The notes: generated by a model not told the origin, from the letters alone. A stretch of 64,000 nt of DNA from Tenrec ecaudatus (GCF_050624435.1 NC_134538.1:118504437-118568436), one strand, 5' to 3'. Positions 11,233 to 22,173 are shown, counted from the first letter of the stretch. Numbers and translations are program-made.

Positions 11233-11552
11233 TTTTGAGAGATAAACTAGAAATACAAATAATAGACAGTATATATCCAAAGATATTTATGAAAGAGTTT
11301 CCAATGTTCTTTCTAATATTTCAGAAAATGAAACTTTCAAGTATGGATGAAACTGAAAGTAGCTGATATACTGACATTGGGATTTGGTCGTAATAAATTA
11401 CGTGAGGTGGATAAGGGCAAAACAGTAACAAAAGGAGTACATTTTAAAGCCCCAAAGCCTGAGGACTGGCGAGATGTGTGGGACAGAGAAAGGGATCTAA
11501 CCTGATTAGAGATCAGGCTGAACAGAGGTGAGAAATGTAGATTCAGAAAGCA

Positions 11553-11572
11553 CGTGTGTGTGTGTGTGTGTG
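11553..11572 (+). repeat. (GT)n microsatellite
   Basis: A short GT run of about 20 bases just upstream of the copy 2 retroelement insertion. Confidence 0.9.
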
Positions 11573-11656
11573 AAGGTGAATTTGTTTAAGTTTACAAGTT
11601 TGCATTTAATTTAAATGGCAATGGAAAATCACTTGTGCTTTGAAAACCTCAATTTC

Positions 11657-13241
11657 TCCTGCCCCTCCCCCGAAAAGAATTTGTTCCAAAGGATGACATT
11701 GACTCTGCAGCTCCGGGAGATGGGCATATCTGATCAGAGCACACGGGAGCAGATGAAGGGGCAGGAGGAGAGAGTGGAACACAGCCTGGCCCACCAGGCC
11801 ATGAGGATGATGTTCCAGAGAGAACAACATGGTTGGCCCCACTATGAGAAATGATGCCTCTTAGTGACTAAGGGCGATACAGGAGACAGCACCGGAGACA
11901 CAGTGTGGGAATTGCACCTGACCTGATCCCACCACACCGAGGCAAATCACTGGGGGAGTGCAGCAGAACAGCAGGGGAATGGAGTGGCAAGGTCCCCAGG
12001 GAATGCTAAAAGTGGACTTTGGGGCCAGGGCGTGGTGCCCCAACAGACTGGACTGGAAAACACTCCTAAGGGCTAACAAATGATCCTTGAACTAACTACA
12101 AGCTTTTCTTTTGTGAAGTGTTTTGTTTTGTTCTTTGTCAGTGATTTGTTTTTGTTGCTTTGTTGTCTGGTTGTATACTGTTGCTTTGTTTTCCTCTGTC
12201 TTGTTTTCGTACATGTTAGTGTCTCCTGTCTGAATAGGACAGGCTGGATGAACTATCTGGAGGAAAAACAATGAAACCGACAGTTCCGGGGGGGGGATTT
12301 GGGGTGGGGGTGGGGTAAGGAGGTAAGGAAGGGGTGTCAACAAATACAGGGACAAGGGAACAACATGGGACCCAAAATGGTAGAGAGGGGGGAGTGGCAG
12401 GCATGGTGGGGAATGATCAAGGGTAAGGTTGCGTAGAGAAGAGGTATACTCTAGCCCAGGTGGGGATGGAGCATGGTAGTAGGGCAGGAGGAAATTGAAG
12501 GGAGATGGAGGAAAGAGCTAGGAGTCAAAGGGCGTTTATGGAGGTCTAGACAAAGACATGTACATGCAAATATATACATGAGGATGGGGAAATAGATCTA
12601 TGTGTCTATATTTATAGGTTAAGTATTAAGGTGGCGGAAGGACCTTGGACCTCTAATCAAACACTCCCTCAATGCATGAATACTTTCTTTTATTAAATTG
12701 GAACTTTATGATGCTCACTCTCCCGACATAACTGCTGCAGCCAAAGTGGGTGAACAAGTAAATGTGGTGAAGAAAGCTGATGGTGCCCGGCTATCAAAAG
12801 AGATAGTGACTGGGGTCTTAAAGGCTTGAAGATAAACAAGCGGCCATCTAGCTCAGAAGCAACAAAGCCCACATGGAAGAACACACCAGCCTGTGTGATC
12901 GAGTGGTCCCGAAGGGATCAGATATCAGGCATCAAAGAACAAAAATCATATCATTGGCTGCACACCTCCATGATAGGATCGCTGAAGACAAATGGGTGCA
13001 TAAGCAAATGTGGTGAAGAAAGCTGATGGTGCCCGGCTATCATAAGAGATAGTGTCTGGGGTCTTAAAGGCTTGAAGGTGAACAAGCGGCCATCTAGCTC
13101 AGAAGCAAAAAAGCCCACATGGAAGAAGCACACCAGCCAGTGTGATCATGAGGTGCCAGTGGGACCAGGTATAAGGCATCATGCAAAAAAAAAAAGATAT
13201 ATGTATGTGTATATGTATATATGTGTGTGTGTGTGTGTATG

Positions 13242-13310
<69 letters not shown>

Positions 13311-13964
13311 CATATTGAATGAAGGGGGAAGTTCAGAGTGGAGAACCAAGGCCCAAGTGTTGGCCACTGGAGATCCCCTCATAGACGGGTTTAGGAGAGG
13401 AGATGGGTCAGTCAGGGTGCGATGTAGTACCGATGAAGAACACAGCTTTCCCCCAGATCCTGGATGCTTCCTTCCCCCAACTACCATGATCTGAATTCTA
13501 CCTTGCAGGGTTGGATAGGGCAGAGGCTGTACACTGGTGCATATGGGAGCTGGAGGCACAGGGAATCCAGGGTGGACGATACCTTCAGGACCAGGGGTGT
13601 GAGGGGTGATGCTGGGAGAGTGGAGGGTGAGTGGGTTGGAAAGGGGGAACTGATTACAAGGATCCACATGTGACCTCCTCCCTGGGAGATGGACGGCAGA
13701 GAAGTGGGGGAAGGGAGACTCCGGATAGGGCAAGATATGACAAAATAACTATGTATAAATTACCAAGGGCACATGAGGGAGGGGCTAGCGGGGAGGGAGG
13801 GGAAAAAAAAGAGGACCTGATGCAAAGGGCTTAAGTGGAGAACAAATGCTTTGAGAATGATTGGGGCAGGGAATATGCAGATGTGCTTTATACAATTGAT
13901 GTATGTATATGTATGGATTGTGATAAGAGTTTTATGAGCCCCTAATAAAATGTTTAAAAAAAAC
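11657..13964 (+). mobile_element. ORF-less L1-type retroelement, copy 2 (longest, subfamily A)
   Basis: Bounded by a direct repeat acctcaatttc at 11646-11656 and 13965-13975, so the insertion is about 2.3 kb. It ends 'cccctaataaaatg' plus an A tract, a polyadenylation signal followed by poly(A). In order it has a unique 5' segment with a 60-codon open stretch ending at 11854, a T-rich section, the G-rich section, a pair of 246-bp modules ('ggctatc' at 12789 and 13035), an internal TA/GT microsatellite, and the 3' section with 'gacctgatgcaaagggctta'. It has no reverse-transcriptase or endonuclease coding. It is either the 3' portion of a LINE with a very long untranslated region or a parasite of L1. 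Confidence 0.7.
13189..13310 (+). repeat. (TA)n / (GT)n microsatellite inside copy 2
   Basis: A-rich lead, TATG/TGTG repeats, then about 35 uninterrupted TA units from near 13237. It arises from a T/A-rich region also present, shorter, in the minus-strand copy at 39000-39080. Open frames across it (IYIYIY) are artefacts. Confidence 0.95.
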
Positions 13965-13975
13965 ACCTCAATTTC

Positions 13976-14292
13976 CCAGCCCAGTGATATTAGATTAATA
14001 AGTGTGCAGTTGAAAGGCCAAGAGAAATAGATTCTCTGGGACACTGGCCCAGTAATCTGAGAGAGAAGCAATGTGAGTGTGAAGAAGGGAGGTGGTCATG
14101 TACGCAGAAAGAAGGTAAAGGATGTGGAAGGGATTTTTTATGTGGAACCTATAGGAATGTGGGTTGCATGAAATTCAAGGAGAATGAGAAATAACTCAGC
14201 CGTGCAATCTGAGAAGTGAGGAGAATTTTGTTTTGCCAAATTGCGTGGGTAGGTTTCATTGAAAATATGAGGACTTCAGATCCATCCTGGAA
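13976..14292. other. No feature recognised
   Basis: A short spacer of ordinary sequence between the copy 2 retroelement and an AfroSINE. Confidence 0.4.
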
Positions 14293-14482
14293 CCCTAGGG
14301 GCACTCTGGCTTAGCTTTTGGTTGCTATTTACAAGGGCAGTGGTTCAAATCCATGATTCACTCAATGGAGAAAGATTCAGTTGTCTTCTTGGATAAAGAA
14401 TTACAGTCTAGGAAACCCTATATTGGGCTGCTGTGAGCGAGAATCTTTGGGATAGCAACGGGTGTTTGAGTGGGTTTAGCCT
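14293..14482 (+). repeat. AfroSINE copy, plus strand
   Basis: 'gggcagtggttcaaatccat' B-box region, 'ggagaaagattcagttgtct', 'ggaaaccctat' and a diverged 'ggatagcaacgggt' tail follow the AfroSINE order. Confidence 0.75.
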
Positions 14483-14789
14483 GACCCAGACTGAGTGTAG
14501 GCTGGGTGGAGAAACACATGGCTTCATCTCAGAGTTGGCTTTCAGTGAGGCAATGAAGTCAGCTAGGAATGATGACAGATCAGGTTCATGAGACCGAAGC
14601 TTTGATCACCTAGCTTTAAAGCAGTAACAGGAAAATAATTCAGTCAAGGCAGGAGATGAAAAAATGATAATAGCTATAGATAGCATGGAACCTAAGGAGA
14701 GAAAAAGTGGTTAGAAGTCTCCAAATTAGCAAAAAATTCTCGAAGGAGGCTTACTAAGGGAATTGCAAAGGATTTAACAATTCAGAGAG

Positions 14790-15352
14790 TGACCCAGAAC
14801 CAAAAAAAATCATATTGATATGAAGGAAAGGGAGTGTGGAGTAGAGACCCAAAGCCCATCTGTAGACAATTAAATTGGACATCCCTTACAGGAGGGTCAC
14901 AAGGAAGAGATGAGCCAGTCAGGGTGCAGAATAGCACCAATGAAACACACAAGTCTCCTCTAATTCTTTGGTGCTTCCTCCAACCCACTATTATGCCATC
15001 AATTCTACCTTGCAAATCCAGCTAGACCAGAGGACGTATACTGGTACAAACAAGAGCTTGCAACACCAGGAATGCAGGACAGTTAAATCTCTCAGGACCA
15101 ATAATGACAATGGAGATAACAGAAGGGGAAGGTGAAGGTGGGGGAAACTGATCACAATGATCTAAATGTACCCCTGACATGAAAATTTATATATATAAAT
15201 GTATTATCAAGGGTTTATGAGGGAAGGAGGGGATGGGGAGAGGGATAATGAGAAACTGATATCAAGAACTCAATTAGAAAGAAAATGTTTTGAAAATGAC
15301 AAGGGCAACATATGCACAAATGTCCTTGACACAATGCATGGATGTATGGAGG
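14790..15352 (+). mobile_element. ORF-less retroelement, copy 3a (older, diverged)
   Basis: Follows the 3' half of the family: 'gagtagagacccaaagccca', 'gatgagccagtcagggtgca', 'aattctaccttgcaaatcc', then 'acacaatgcatggatgta'. It is more diverged than its neighbours, so it is an older copy. It breaks off where copy 3b begins. Confidence 0.6.
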
Positions 15353-15765
15353 CTAAGCTAGAGGCACAGGGAATCCAGAGCGGATGATACCTTCAGGACC
15401 AGGGGTGTGAGGGGCGATCCTGGGAGGGTAGAGGGTGAGTGGGTTGGAAAGAGGGAACTGATTACAAGGATCTACATGTGACCTCCTCCCTGAGGGATGG
15501 ACAACAGAAAAAGGGATGAAGGGAGATGCCGGTCAGGGAAAGATATGACAAAATAACAATTTATAAATTGTCAAGGGCTCATGAGGGAGGGGGAAGGGGA
15601 GGAAGGGGAAAAAGAGGACTTGATGCAAAGGGCTTAAGTGGAGAGCAAATGCTTTGAAAATGATGGGGCAATATATGTACGGATGTGCTTTATACAATTG
15701 ATATATGTATGGATTGTGATAAGAGTTGTATGAGTCCCTAATAAAATGTTTAAATAAAAACAAAA
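15353..15765 (+). mobile_element. ORF-less retroelement, copy 3b (5'-truncated, subfamily A)
   Basis: Starts within 'ggaggcacagggaatccaga' and runs to 'ccctaataaaatg' followed by an A-rich tail. It has 'gacttgatgcaaagggctta', the subfamily A signature. It is much less diverged than copy 3a. It was probably inserted at the 3' end of that older copy, which gives a tandem of related elements. Confidence 0.65.
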
Positions 15766-16189
15766 CAACAACAACAAAAAGAATAAAATGGAAAAAGGCT
15801 TGAGTTATATATAAAAAAAGAGCCCTCAAAAATTATTTCTATAAAAAACAATTAAGACAGTGTGAATGATTTGGGGGAAATATTCAGTTTAGTTGAGGGT
15901 GTAAGATTAAATACTGGAGAATAGGAGATTTTTCAGACAGAAGCTAGTAAAGAAATAACCAAAACATAAAATTCAGATGCTTTGTAGTAATTTCAGTGTG
16001 TTTGGTAATAAATAAATGTTCATTGATAATTGTGAAATGTGAATTGATACTATGTTCTTTCTCTTCCATCCTTAGCCTTCACATCTTCCCTCTGAGCTCT
16101 GAGTGGTTACAGAGGGATTGCCAAAAAGTGGCTGTTCTTCCAGTTGACAGCACTCCTCCGAGGCAAACAGAGTCGGTAATGGAAAAATG
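15766..16189. other. No feature recognised
   Basis: AT-rich spacer with an A-rich start that belongs to the tail of copy 3b. Confidence 0.4.
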
Positions 16190-16510
16190 TAAAACAGAAT
16201 GAAACACCGCGTGGTCCTGAACCAGGCTCTCAATCGTTCTTCTGTTTGAGCCCACTGTTGCAGTCACTCTTCAATCCATCTCTAGCAGGTCCTTACTCTC
16301 TCTCACCGCCCCTCTACTTGACCCAACATGATGTCCAAGGACTGGTTTCTCCTACTAGCATGTCTAAAATATAGGAGACAAAGTCTCACCATACTGTCCT
16401 CTAAGAAGCATTCTGACTATCCTTCTGCTAAGACAGACTTGTTTTTTCTTTTGGCAATCATGGTACTTTCGATATTCTTTGCCAGCATCATAATTAAAAT
16501 ATGTCCATTT
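16190..16510 (-). repeat. RTE-type LINE, 3' end, minus strand
   Basis: The complement of the afrotherian RTE 3' region: 'caccgcgtggtcctgaacca', 'cccactgttgcagtcactct', 'tgatgtccaaggactggttt' and 'aagacagacttgttttttct' all occur in the expected reversed order. It is non-coding and diverged. Confidence 0.75.
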
Positions 16511-16740
16511 TCCTTGATCTTCCTTATTCAGCATCAACTTTCACATGCATATGATGTGGTTGAAAATATCATAGCATGAGTCAAGGACACCTTGGCTAAT
16601 TGTAAAAGTGGAGTTTCTAGATTTGAATGTGGGCAAGACTACAGAAGGATTGAATTTGGAGAAGAAAGACCAGAAGAACAATATTAATGTCTTATACTTG
16701 AAATATTTCCTAGACATATTAATTGCATTATACATTTTAT

Positions 16741-17126
16741 CACCTATTGCTGTTGGGCTGGATTATCTAGAGAAAAACAAAAACCAGCGATACTCATATG
16801 TATCAGAGAGAACATTATATCAAGAAGCAATTTTAAATCAAGGCAATGTCCCAGGCCAATCTGACTTAAGTCCATGGGCCCAATGAAGCTGGAGTCCTCT
16901 TCGGGCTGATGTAGCTGTAAGCCAATGATGAAGAAAAGTAATGTGGGAAGAGTTGAGATCATAGGCCAGTAGGTGCATAGTCAAATGGATCTAAGTTCAA
17001 AGGAAACATGGCAGGATGCTGATAGCTCCCAGGTGGGCTCCCAAGGTAAATGGACCACATGGGGTCACCCCTACAGGCAGACAAAGAGCCCCAGCATGGA
17101 GGAAGGAGACGTTATCACGGTCTTTC
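16741..17126. repeat. Unclassified dispersed repeat, left part (interrupted)
   Basis: Begins 'tgttgggctggattatctag' and runs through a 'tatatcaagaagcaatttta' stretch that feels like a dispersed repeat, but I cannot name it. It is cut by the copy 4 retroelement at 17127 and resumes at 18557. Confidence 0.35.
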
Positions 17127-18556
17127 GTTTTTTTAAAAAAATTAATTAATTAATTAATTAATTTACATTTTATTAGGGGCTCATACAATTCTTATCACAA
17201 TCCATACATATACATATACATACATCAATTGTATAAAGCACATCCGTACATTCTTTGCCCTAATCATTTTCTTTCCTTTTTTTTTTAATCTTTTTATTGG
17301 GGCTCATAAGGCTCTTATCACAATCTGTGCATACATCAAATGAGCAAAGCACCCTTATACATTCGTTGCACTCGTCACTCTCATAATTCACCTTCCACTT
17401 GGGTTCCTGGAATCAGCTCGGTTTCCCTTTTTTTTCCCCCCATCCCCCTCCCTCCCCGATCCCACCCCTGGTCCCTTGATAGTTTATAAATAATTATTAT
17501 ATCTTATCTTACACTCCCCGGCGTCTCCCCTCACCCGCCTCCCCCTTGAGAATCTCCCAGAGAGGAGGTTACACATAGATCTCCGAGATCGGTTCTCCCT
17601 TTCTACATGCCCTTCCCTCCTGGTGTCGCCTCTCCCACCGCTGGTGTTGAAGGGTTCGTCTGTCCTAGATTTCCTGTGCCTCCAGATCCCCACTGCACCG
17701 CTGTACATACTCTGGTACATGGGGGCAATAGATTTATATGCATATATTTATAGGTTCAGTAGTAGGGTAGCAGATGGACATTGGGCCTCCTCATGCATAA
17801 TCCCCCAATACAATAGCACCTCGCCCTGCTAAGCAGCCATTGCAGGATACCCATCTTCCCGACATGATCACTGAAGACAGCCGTGTGTGTAAGCAAATGT
17901 GGTGAAGAAAGCTGATGGTGCCCGGCTATCAAAAAAAGATATAGCGTCTGGGGTCTTAAAGGCTTGAAGGCAAATAAGCGGCCATCTAGCTCAGAAGCAA
18001 CAAAGCCCACAGAGAAGAAGCACACGGCCTAAGCGAACACAAGGTGTTGAATGGACCATGTAGTAGATACAAAGGAACAAAAACAATCATTGTGTGATCA
18101 CCTTCCTCACATAATGGCTGAAGACGAAAGTGTGCATAAGCAAGTGTGGTGAAGAAGGCGGATGGTGCCCGGCTACTGAGAGGTATAGCGTCTGGGGACT
18201 TAAAGGCTTGAAAGCAAACAAGCGGCCATCTAGCCCAGAAGCAACCGAGCCCACACGGAAGCAGCACACCAACATAGGTGACCATGAAGGACAGAGGAGA
18301 CCAGGTCTCCAACATCAAAGGTGGGGTGGTGGTGAGAATCACATCACCGTGAAAGAGGGGGAGTGCATGATGGGGACCCAATGCCCACCTGTAGAGAGCT
18401 GAACACCCCTTCCAGAGGGGTAGTGAGGAGGAGATGGGCCACACAGGGTCCAGTGTAACAACAATGAAACTCAAAACCTTCCTCTAGTTCCTGAACGCTT
18501 CCTCCCCTCCCAATCATCATGACCCCAACCCTACCTTGCCTGGCGGACCTGGTTGT
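17127..18556 (-). mobile_element. ORF-less L1-type retroelement, copy 4, with 5' inversion
   Basis: Flanked by a perfect 10-bp target duplication, acggtctttc, at 17117-17126 and 18557-18566. The left side starts with T/TTAA-rich DNA and reads as the reverse complement of the 3' end ('ttattaggggctcatacaat'). From about 17717 to 18556 the sequence flips to the sense orientation and carries the two 246-bp modules ('ggctatc' near 17924 and 'ggctac' near 18170). The two halves meet in family order at 'acctggtt' / 'accagag'. This is a twin-priming inversion. The 3' tail is doubled: a subfamily A-type tail is attached after a subfamily B tail. Confidence 0.8.
17138..17163 (+). repeat. (TTAA)n simple repeat in the tail of copy 4
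   Basis: Six or so attaatta units between the poly(T) and the reversed 3' end of the retroelement. It is likely an expansion within the original poly(A) tail. Confidence 0.85.
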
Positions 18557-18566
18557 ACGGTCTTTC

Positions 18567-18700
18567 TTATAGTCAAGCTGACACCACCAATGAGGCATCA
18601 AAAAGCTATGAGCTAGCCGATTGATAGGCTGGACTCTACCCGGACATGTTCACACAGAATCAAGGTGACTTAAAGTCTAACTGCCACAGTGTTAATACAG
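18567..18700. repeat. Unclassified dispersed repeat, right part
   Basis: Continuation of the sequence interrupted at 17127, with 'atagtcaagctgacacca' directly after the target duplication. Its family is unknown. Confidence 0.3.
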
Positions 18701-19727
18701 GCCACTGCATTTATGAGAATACAATTCAGAATCCTGAGAAGTGGGCAGGCTAAAACGAAGAATGCGTAAGGGGAGAAAAGACATCAGATTTCTGCTTGTG
18801 GCCACACGATGTTCTGCTTGCCTTAAAGAAAGCTGCACTAGTGAGAGATTTTGACACTAAGAAGCCCTTTGCATGCTTCCTGTGCCGGGAGCAGCAAGAG
18901 AACATGTCATCGTGGATACAGGCCTCTTTAAAGCAACAAGGTCAGATTCAAAACTGACAGAGACCAGAGGCCAACACTAATCATGAGAAGCAAAGTAAGC
19001 GCACTACGGCAATGAGGGGGCAGTTCTGAAAGCCTGCAGGGAGAGCCTGACATGCGGAGCCCTTGAGAAGGAGCTAATAGTGTTCTCAGAGGAAGAGAAA
19101 TGAAAAACACGAGCAAATTCAGCCCTAAAAATCAAGAATTATTAGGGGTAAGGCAAGACACCCTAAAAAACAGGTGTTTTTTGCCCTGTTTCCACCCAAG
19201 CCATTTCTCAGTCTCTAAATCCACTAACTGAAATAGAGGTTAAGTTCTTAAAGGAATTGAAAAAAATATTAAGATCATGGGGAATATTGGTGATGATTTC
19301 CCAAAGCACCATTTGAGGTCTCAGTTAAACTGGATGGTCGTGAACAAGAAATAACATCATGGCCCCTATTTTATAGTAGTGGCATATAGGAATTTGCTAG
19401 AGTTTCAGACCACTTACAACTAGCGAGTGTATTCAAGGAGCTGACAGATATGTCAGTAGTCATTTCTTTCAGTTTCTGAACATATAATTGGAATGGTTAT
19501 ACACACACACATACACACACACACACACACGGCAGTTTGAAAATTTCACATTGCTTTCTTGGAAATAAGTGCTAGAGCTGAGTGAAGATTCCAACACAGA
19601 CGCCCCTGGACATGTGATTCCCGGCTAAGAAAAGAAATGAAAGTCAATATTACAATCCAGGGAGAAAAGTAGAATGCTTTTCATGATTAACTATATAAAT
19701 AATTGAGATATCATGGGAGAAACAGGG
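18701..19727. other. No gene recognised; CA microsatellite
   Basis: About 1 kb of unclassified flanking DNA. It has a CA tract at 19501-19530 (one T interruption), and nothing else is supportable. Confidence 0.4.
19501..19530 (+). repeat. (CA)n microsatellite
   Basis: A thirty-base CA tract with a single 'at' interruption. Confidence 0.95.
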
Positions 19728-19845
19728 GGCTGTTTACTCCTGTAAAGAGGTCCAGTCCCAGAAACCCGTGGGGGCGGTCTGCCCTGGCCTGCAGGATCAC
19801 CATGAGTTGGCATTGACTCGATGGAAGTGAATTTGGTTGGGTTTC
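19728..19845 (+). repeat. AfroSINE, 3' part, plus strand
   Basis: 'tttactcctgtaaagaggtc', 'cagaaacccgtgggggcggt', 'catgagttggcattgactcg' and 'atggaagtgaatttggttgg' are the AfroSINE 3' modules. The tRNA-like head is absent. Confidence 0.85.
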
Positions 19846-20217
19846 ATTTAACTATATCATAACCTATTTAATTTGAGAAACTAGACTTACCAAAATGATG
19901 GATCCTGGCTGAGTACACACCGAACTAAGTAGTAGCCTCTGCTGCAGTGCCTCTGTCCATTGTGGTGTCTTTGACAGAGAAAATTAATATAGCATTAAAG
20001 TACATGATCTACGGTTACTGATTTAATGCCAGAAAAATTCCATCTCTGGCTGAAAGGAGACAGAGAGAGTCGTTACAGCCTGAGAAGATTGTGATGAGCA
20101 GAGGTCTGCTATGGCTCCTTGATGACAGTCTAGATCAGCATCAGTAGCTAAGACACCCTTTCAGGAGTATTAGCAAGGTTACCAAGGCTTAACAGTTTGC
20201 TCAAATCTTTTCCAGTT

Positions 20218-20385
20218 ATAAGGAGCCCGAGTAGTGCTGCTGGGTAAGCATTGGCTCGCAAACAGCAAGGTCAGTGGTTCAAAGACTCCATCTGCTCTGG
20301 GAGAGAAAGATAAGGCTTCTGGCTCCCATAAGGGTTTACAAAGCCTCAGAAACCCTAGACAGAGTAGCTGAAGGGACTCATCGTC
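20218..20385 (+). repeat. AfroSINE copy, plus strand
   Basis: 'aaggagcccgagtagtgctg' head, 'ggtcagtggttcaaagactc' B-box region and 'gggagagaaagataaggctt' follow the usual order. The last 3' module is degraded. Confidence 0.8.
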
Positions 20386-20439
20386 AGGTGGTACATTTCC
20401 AGCTTCAGCACGGAGTCCACATTCTGAGAAACCGCTTCA

Positions 20440-20640
20440 AAACCCCACTGTGATCAAGCCAGTGTTGACGCCGAGAGACCCCGCAGGACAGAGTGAGCTG
20501 CGTTTGAATGTCTGAGGCTGTAGATATTTACAGGAGCAGAACGCTTCACCCTTCTGGAGAACAGGGGGTGGGCTCAAACTGCTTGCTGCCTGGTGGTTAG
20601 CTTTCCAGAGTGTAATGCATGATGTCATCTGGACTCCTTG
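20440..20640 (-). repeat. AfroSINE copy, minus strand
   Basis: Reverse order of modules from 'accccgcaggacagagtgag' to 'ctcaaactgcttgctgcctg' and 'gcatgatgtcatctggactc'. It lies tail to tail with the preceding plus-strand copy, giving a potential inverted pair. Confidence 0.75.
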
Positions 20641-21974
20641 AGAAACTTCTTAGTCCACCCCAAATTGGGAACGTTTGCCTCGGAATACGTCAGGTTCCAA
20701 TGTGCAAGTTCTCACAAGCTAGTAAGTTCCTCCATCCTCGGTAAAACATGGGCAGTCTTTGATGCCAGATGCTAATCCAGGTTGAGGGAAATCTAGAGTG
20801 GGCGATGAAGCAGGTTGATGACCAGTACTATCAGAAGTTGCAGTTTGTTCCATTCAAGTAATTATTGTAAGTCAAGGCAGGAAAAAGAGTAACCAGGACC
20901 CGTGACAATCCCAGATATGATAATTTGCCAAATTAAGCAACTGTATCTGAGTTGTATACGAGGCTCACTGTAGTGACGGCCATGGTACATGGTCCAGATG
21001 ACTCTTAAGATCAAGAGATCCTTTCCTCTGCTGAGAACTCAGAGCTGAGTCCGGGCCTAGAAATTACCTGCATTGAAGGCATCATCCTCACCCATATTCA
21101 CTTTTCTCCCCAGGAATGGGAGGGATACAAATGCCCAGTTTACTTTCTTCACCCTTCTCGCCTCCAAAGTTCCCCACATCGTTGGAGAGCTCTCCGGTAA
21201 AGCTGCACGCCATTCCAACTTCTTCCTCTGTCTCCCATCACTTCCTTATGTGGAATGTTCCAAAGAGCACTTTCTAATAACATTCTGCACGCAGTTTTCT
21301 GTCTCAAAGTTGATTTCAAGATAATGTATTTTTTTTAAAAGTCATTCTTTTTAGTGAATTTAGGTCTTCCATAGACCTGTTATTGAAATGCTAACCTTTG
21401 CTCCCCCGCCCACCCTCAAACTCTTGACCTTCTTCCCTGCTCTTCGCTCTTAGCACTAGCTCCCATCTATAATTCTATGTGCTCCGGGTAACTATCTTAT
21501 TAATTGCCAATTAGAACCCCTGCCCCTGCACCTCTCTGCTCCCCTAGAATTGAAAGCAGGCATCACTCACTAATTTGTTTACTGCTGATATCACATATTA
21601 GTATCTCACAAATCCATAGCTGGATATCCATCATTCCACAGTTAAAATGTAGCAGTTGCAATAATTTTAGGAGGAGGAAAAAGTACTTCCAAGTAGAACA
21701 AATGAGCTATCAGTTTATTTATAAACCACATGCTATTTACTAGTTATTTAAAAGACAATATTGTCTTCTATACCAGCAGCTTAGAGCATGTAAACATATT
21801 GGAACCACGGGGCATGATGACTGGGAAGCTTCTTGGCCAGTTCATAAGATAAAACCAACATCTGGCAGCAAATTCCTTTTAGGATTTTTGGAGAGTAAAG
21901 AATCACCCAATGGGTGAAAATAAGCATAAAGCAACATTGAAGCAAGGAATTTGGGGGCTCCTTCTTAAAAGACA
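20641..21974. other. No feature recognised
   Basis: About 1.3 kb of flanking DNA without a recognisable gene or element. Open frames of 79-83 codons here lack any recognisable product. Confidence 0.4.
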
Positions 21975-22173
21975 GGAGCCCTGGTGGTGTAATGGTTTTG
22001 TGTTGGGCTGCGATCTGCAAAAGCAGCAGTTTGAAACCACTAGCTGCTCTGCTGTAGAAAGAGGAGGCTTTCTACTCCCACACAGAGTTACAGCCTTTGA
22101 AACCCCCAGGGGACAGTTCTGCCCTCTAGGGTGGCCATATGTCAGAAAAGACTTGATGGAAGTGAGTTTTTGA
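21975..22173 (+). repeat. AfroSINE copy, plus strand, near full length
   Basis: Starts aggagccctggtggtgtaat, with 'gttgggctgcgatctgcaaa', the B-box region 'cagtttgaaaccactagctg', 'agaggaggctttctactccc', 'cctctagggtggccatatg' and 'gatggaagtgag'. This is the tenrec-type AfroSINE nearly end to end and the clearest lineage marker in the window. Confidence 0.92.

Noticed and set aside
11657-11854. Possible C-terminal coding exon at the start of copy 2 (open to a stop at 11854)
   Set aside because: The residues do not match L1 ORF1 or ORF2 ends that I know, and the segment lies within the target-duplication boundaries. It is kept as part of the retroelement only.
13072-13494. 140-codon frame with a long Ile-Tyr run
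   Set aside because: It is produced by the (TA)n microsatellite inside copy 2.
21975-22060. tRNA-like sequence with a B-box
   Set aside because: It is the tRNA-derived head of an AfroSINE. The cloverleaf is degenerate and the element continues into the SINE body, so it is not a tRNA gene. The same holds for the other SINE copies.
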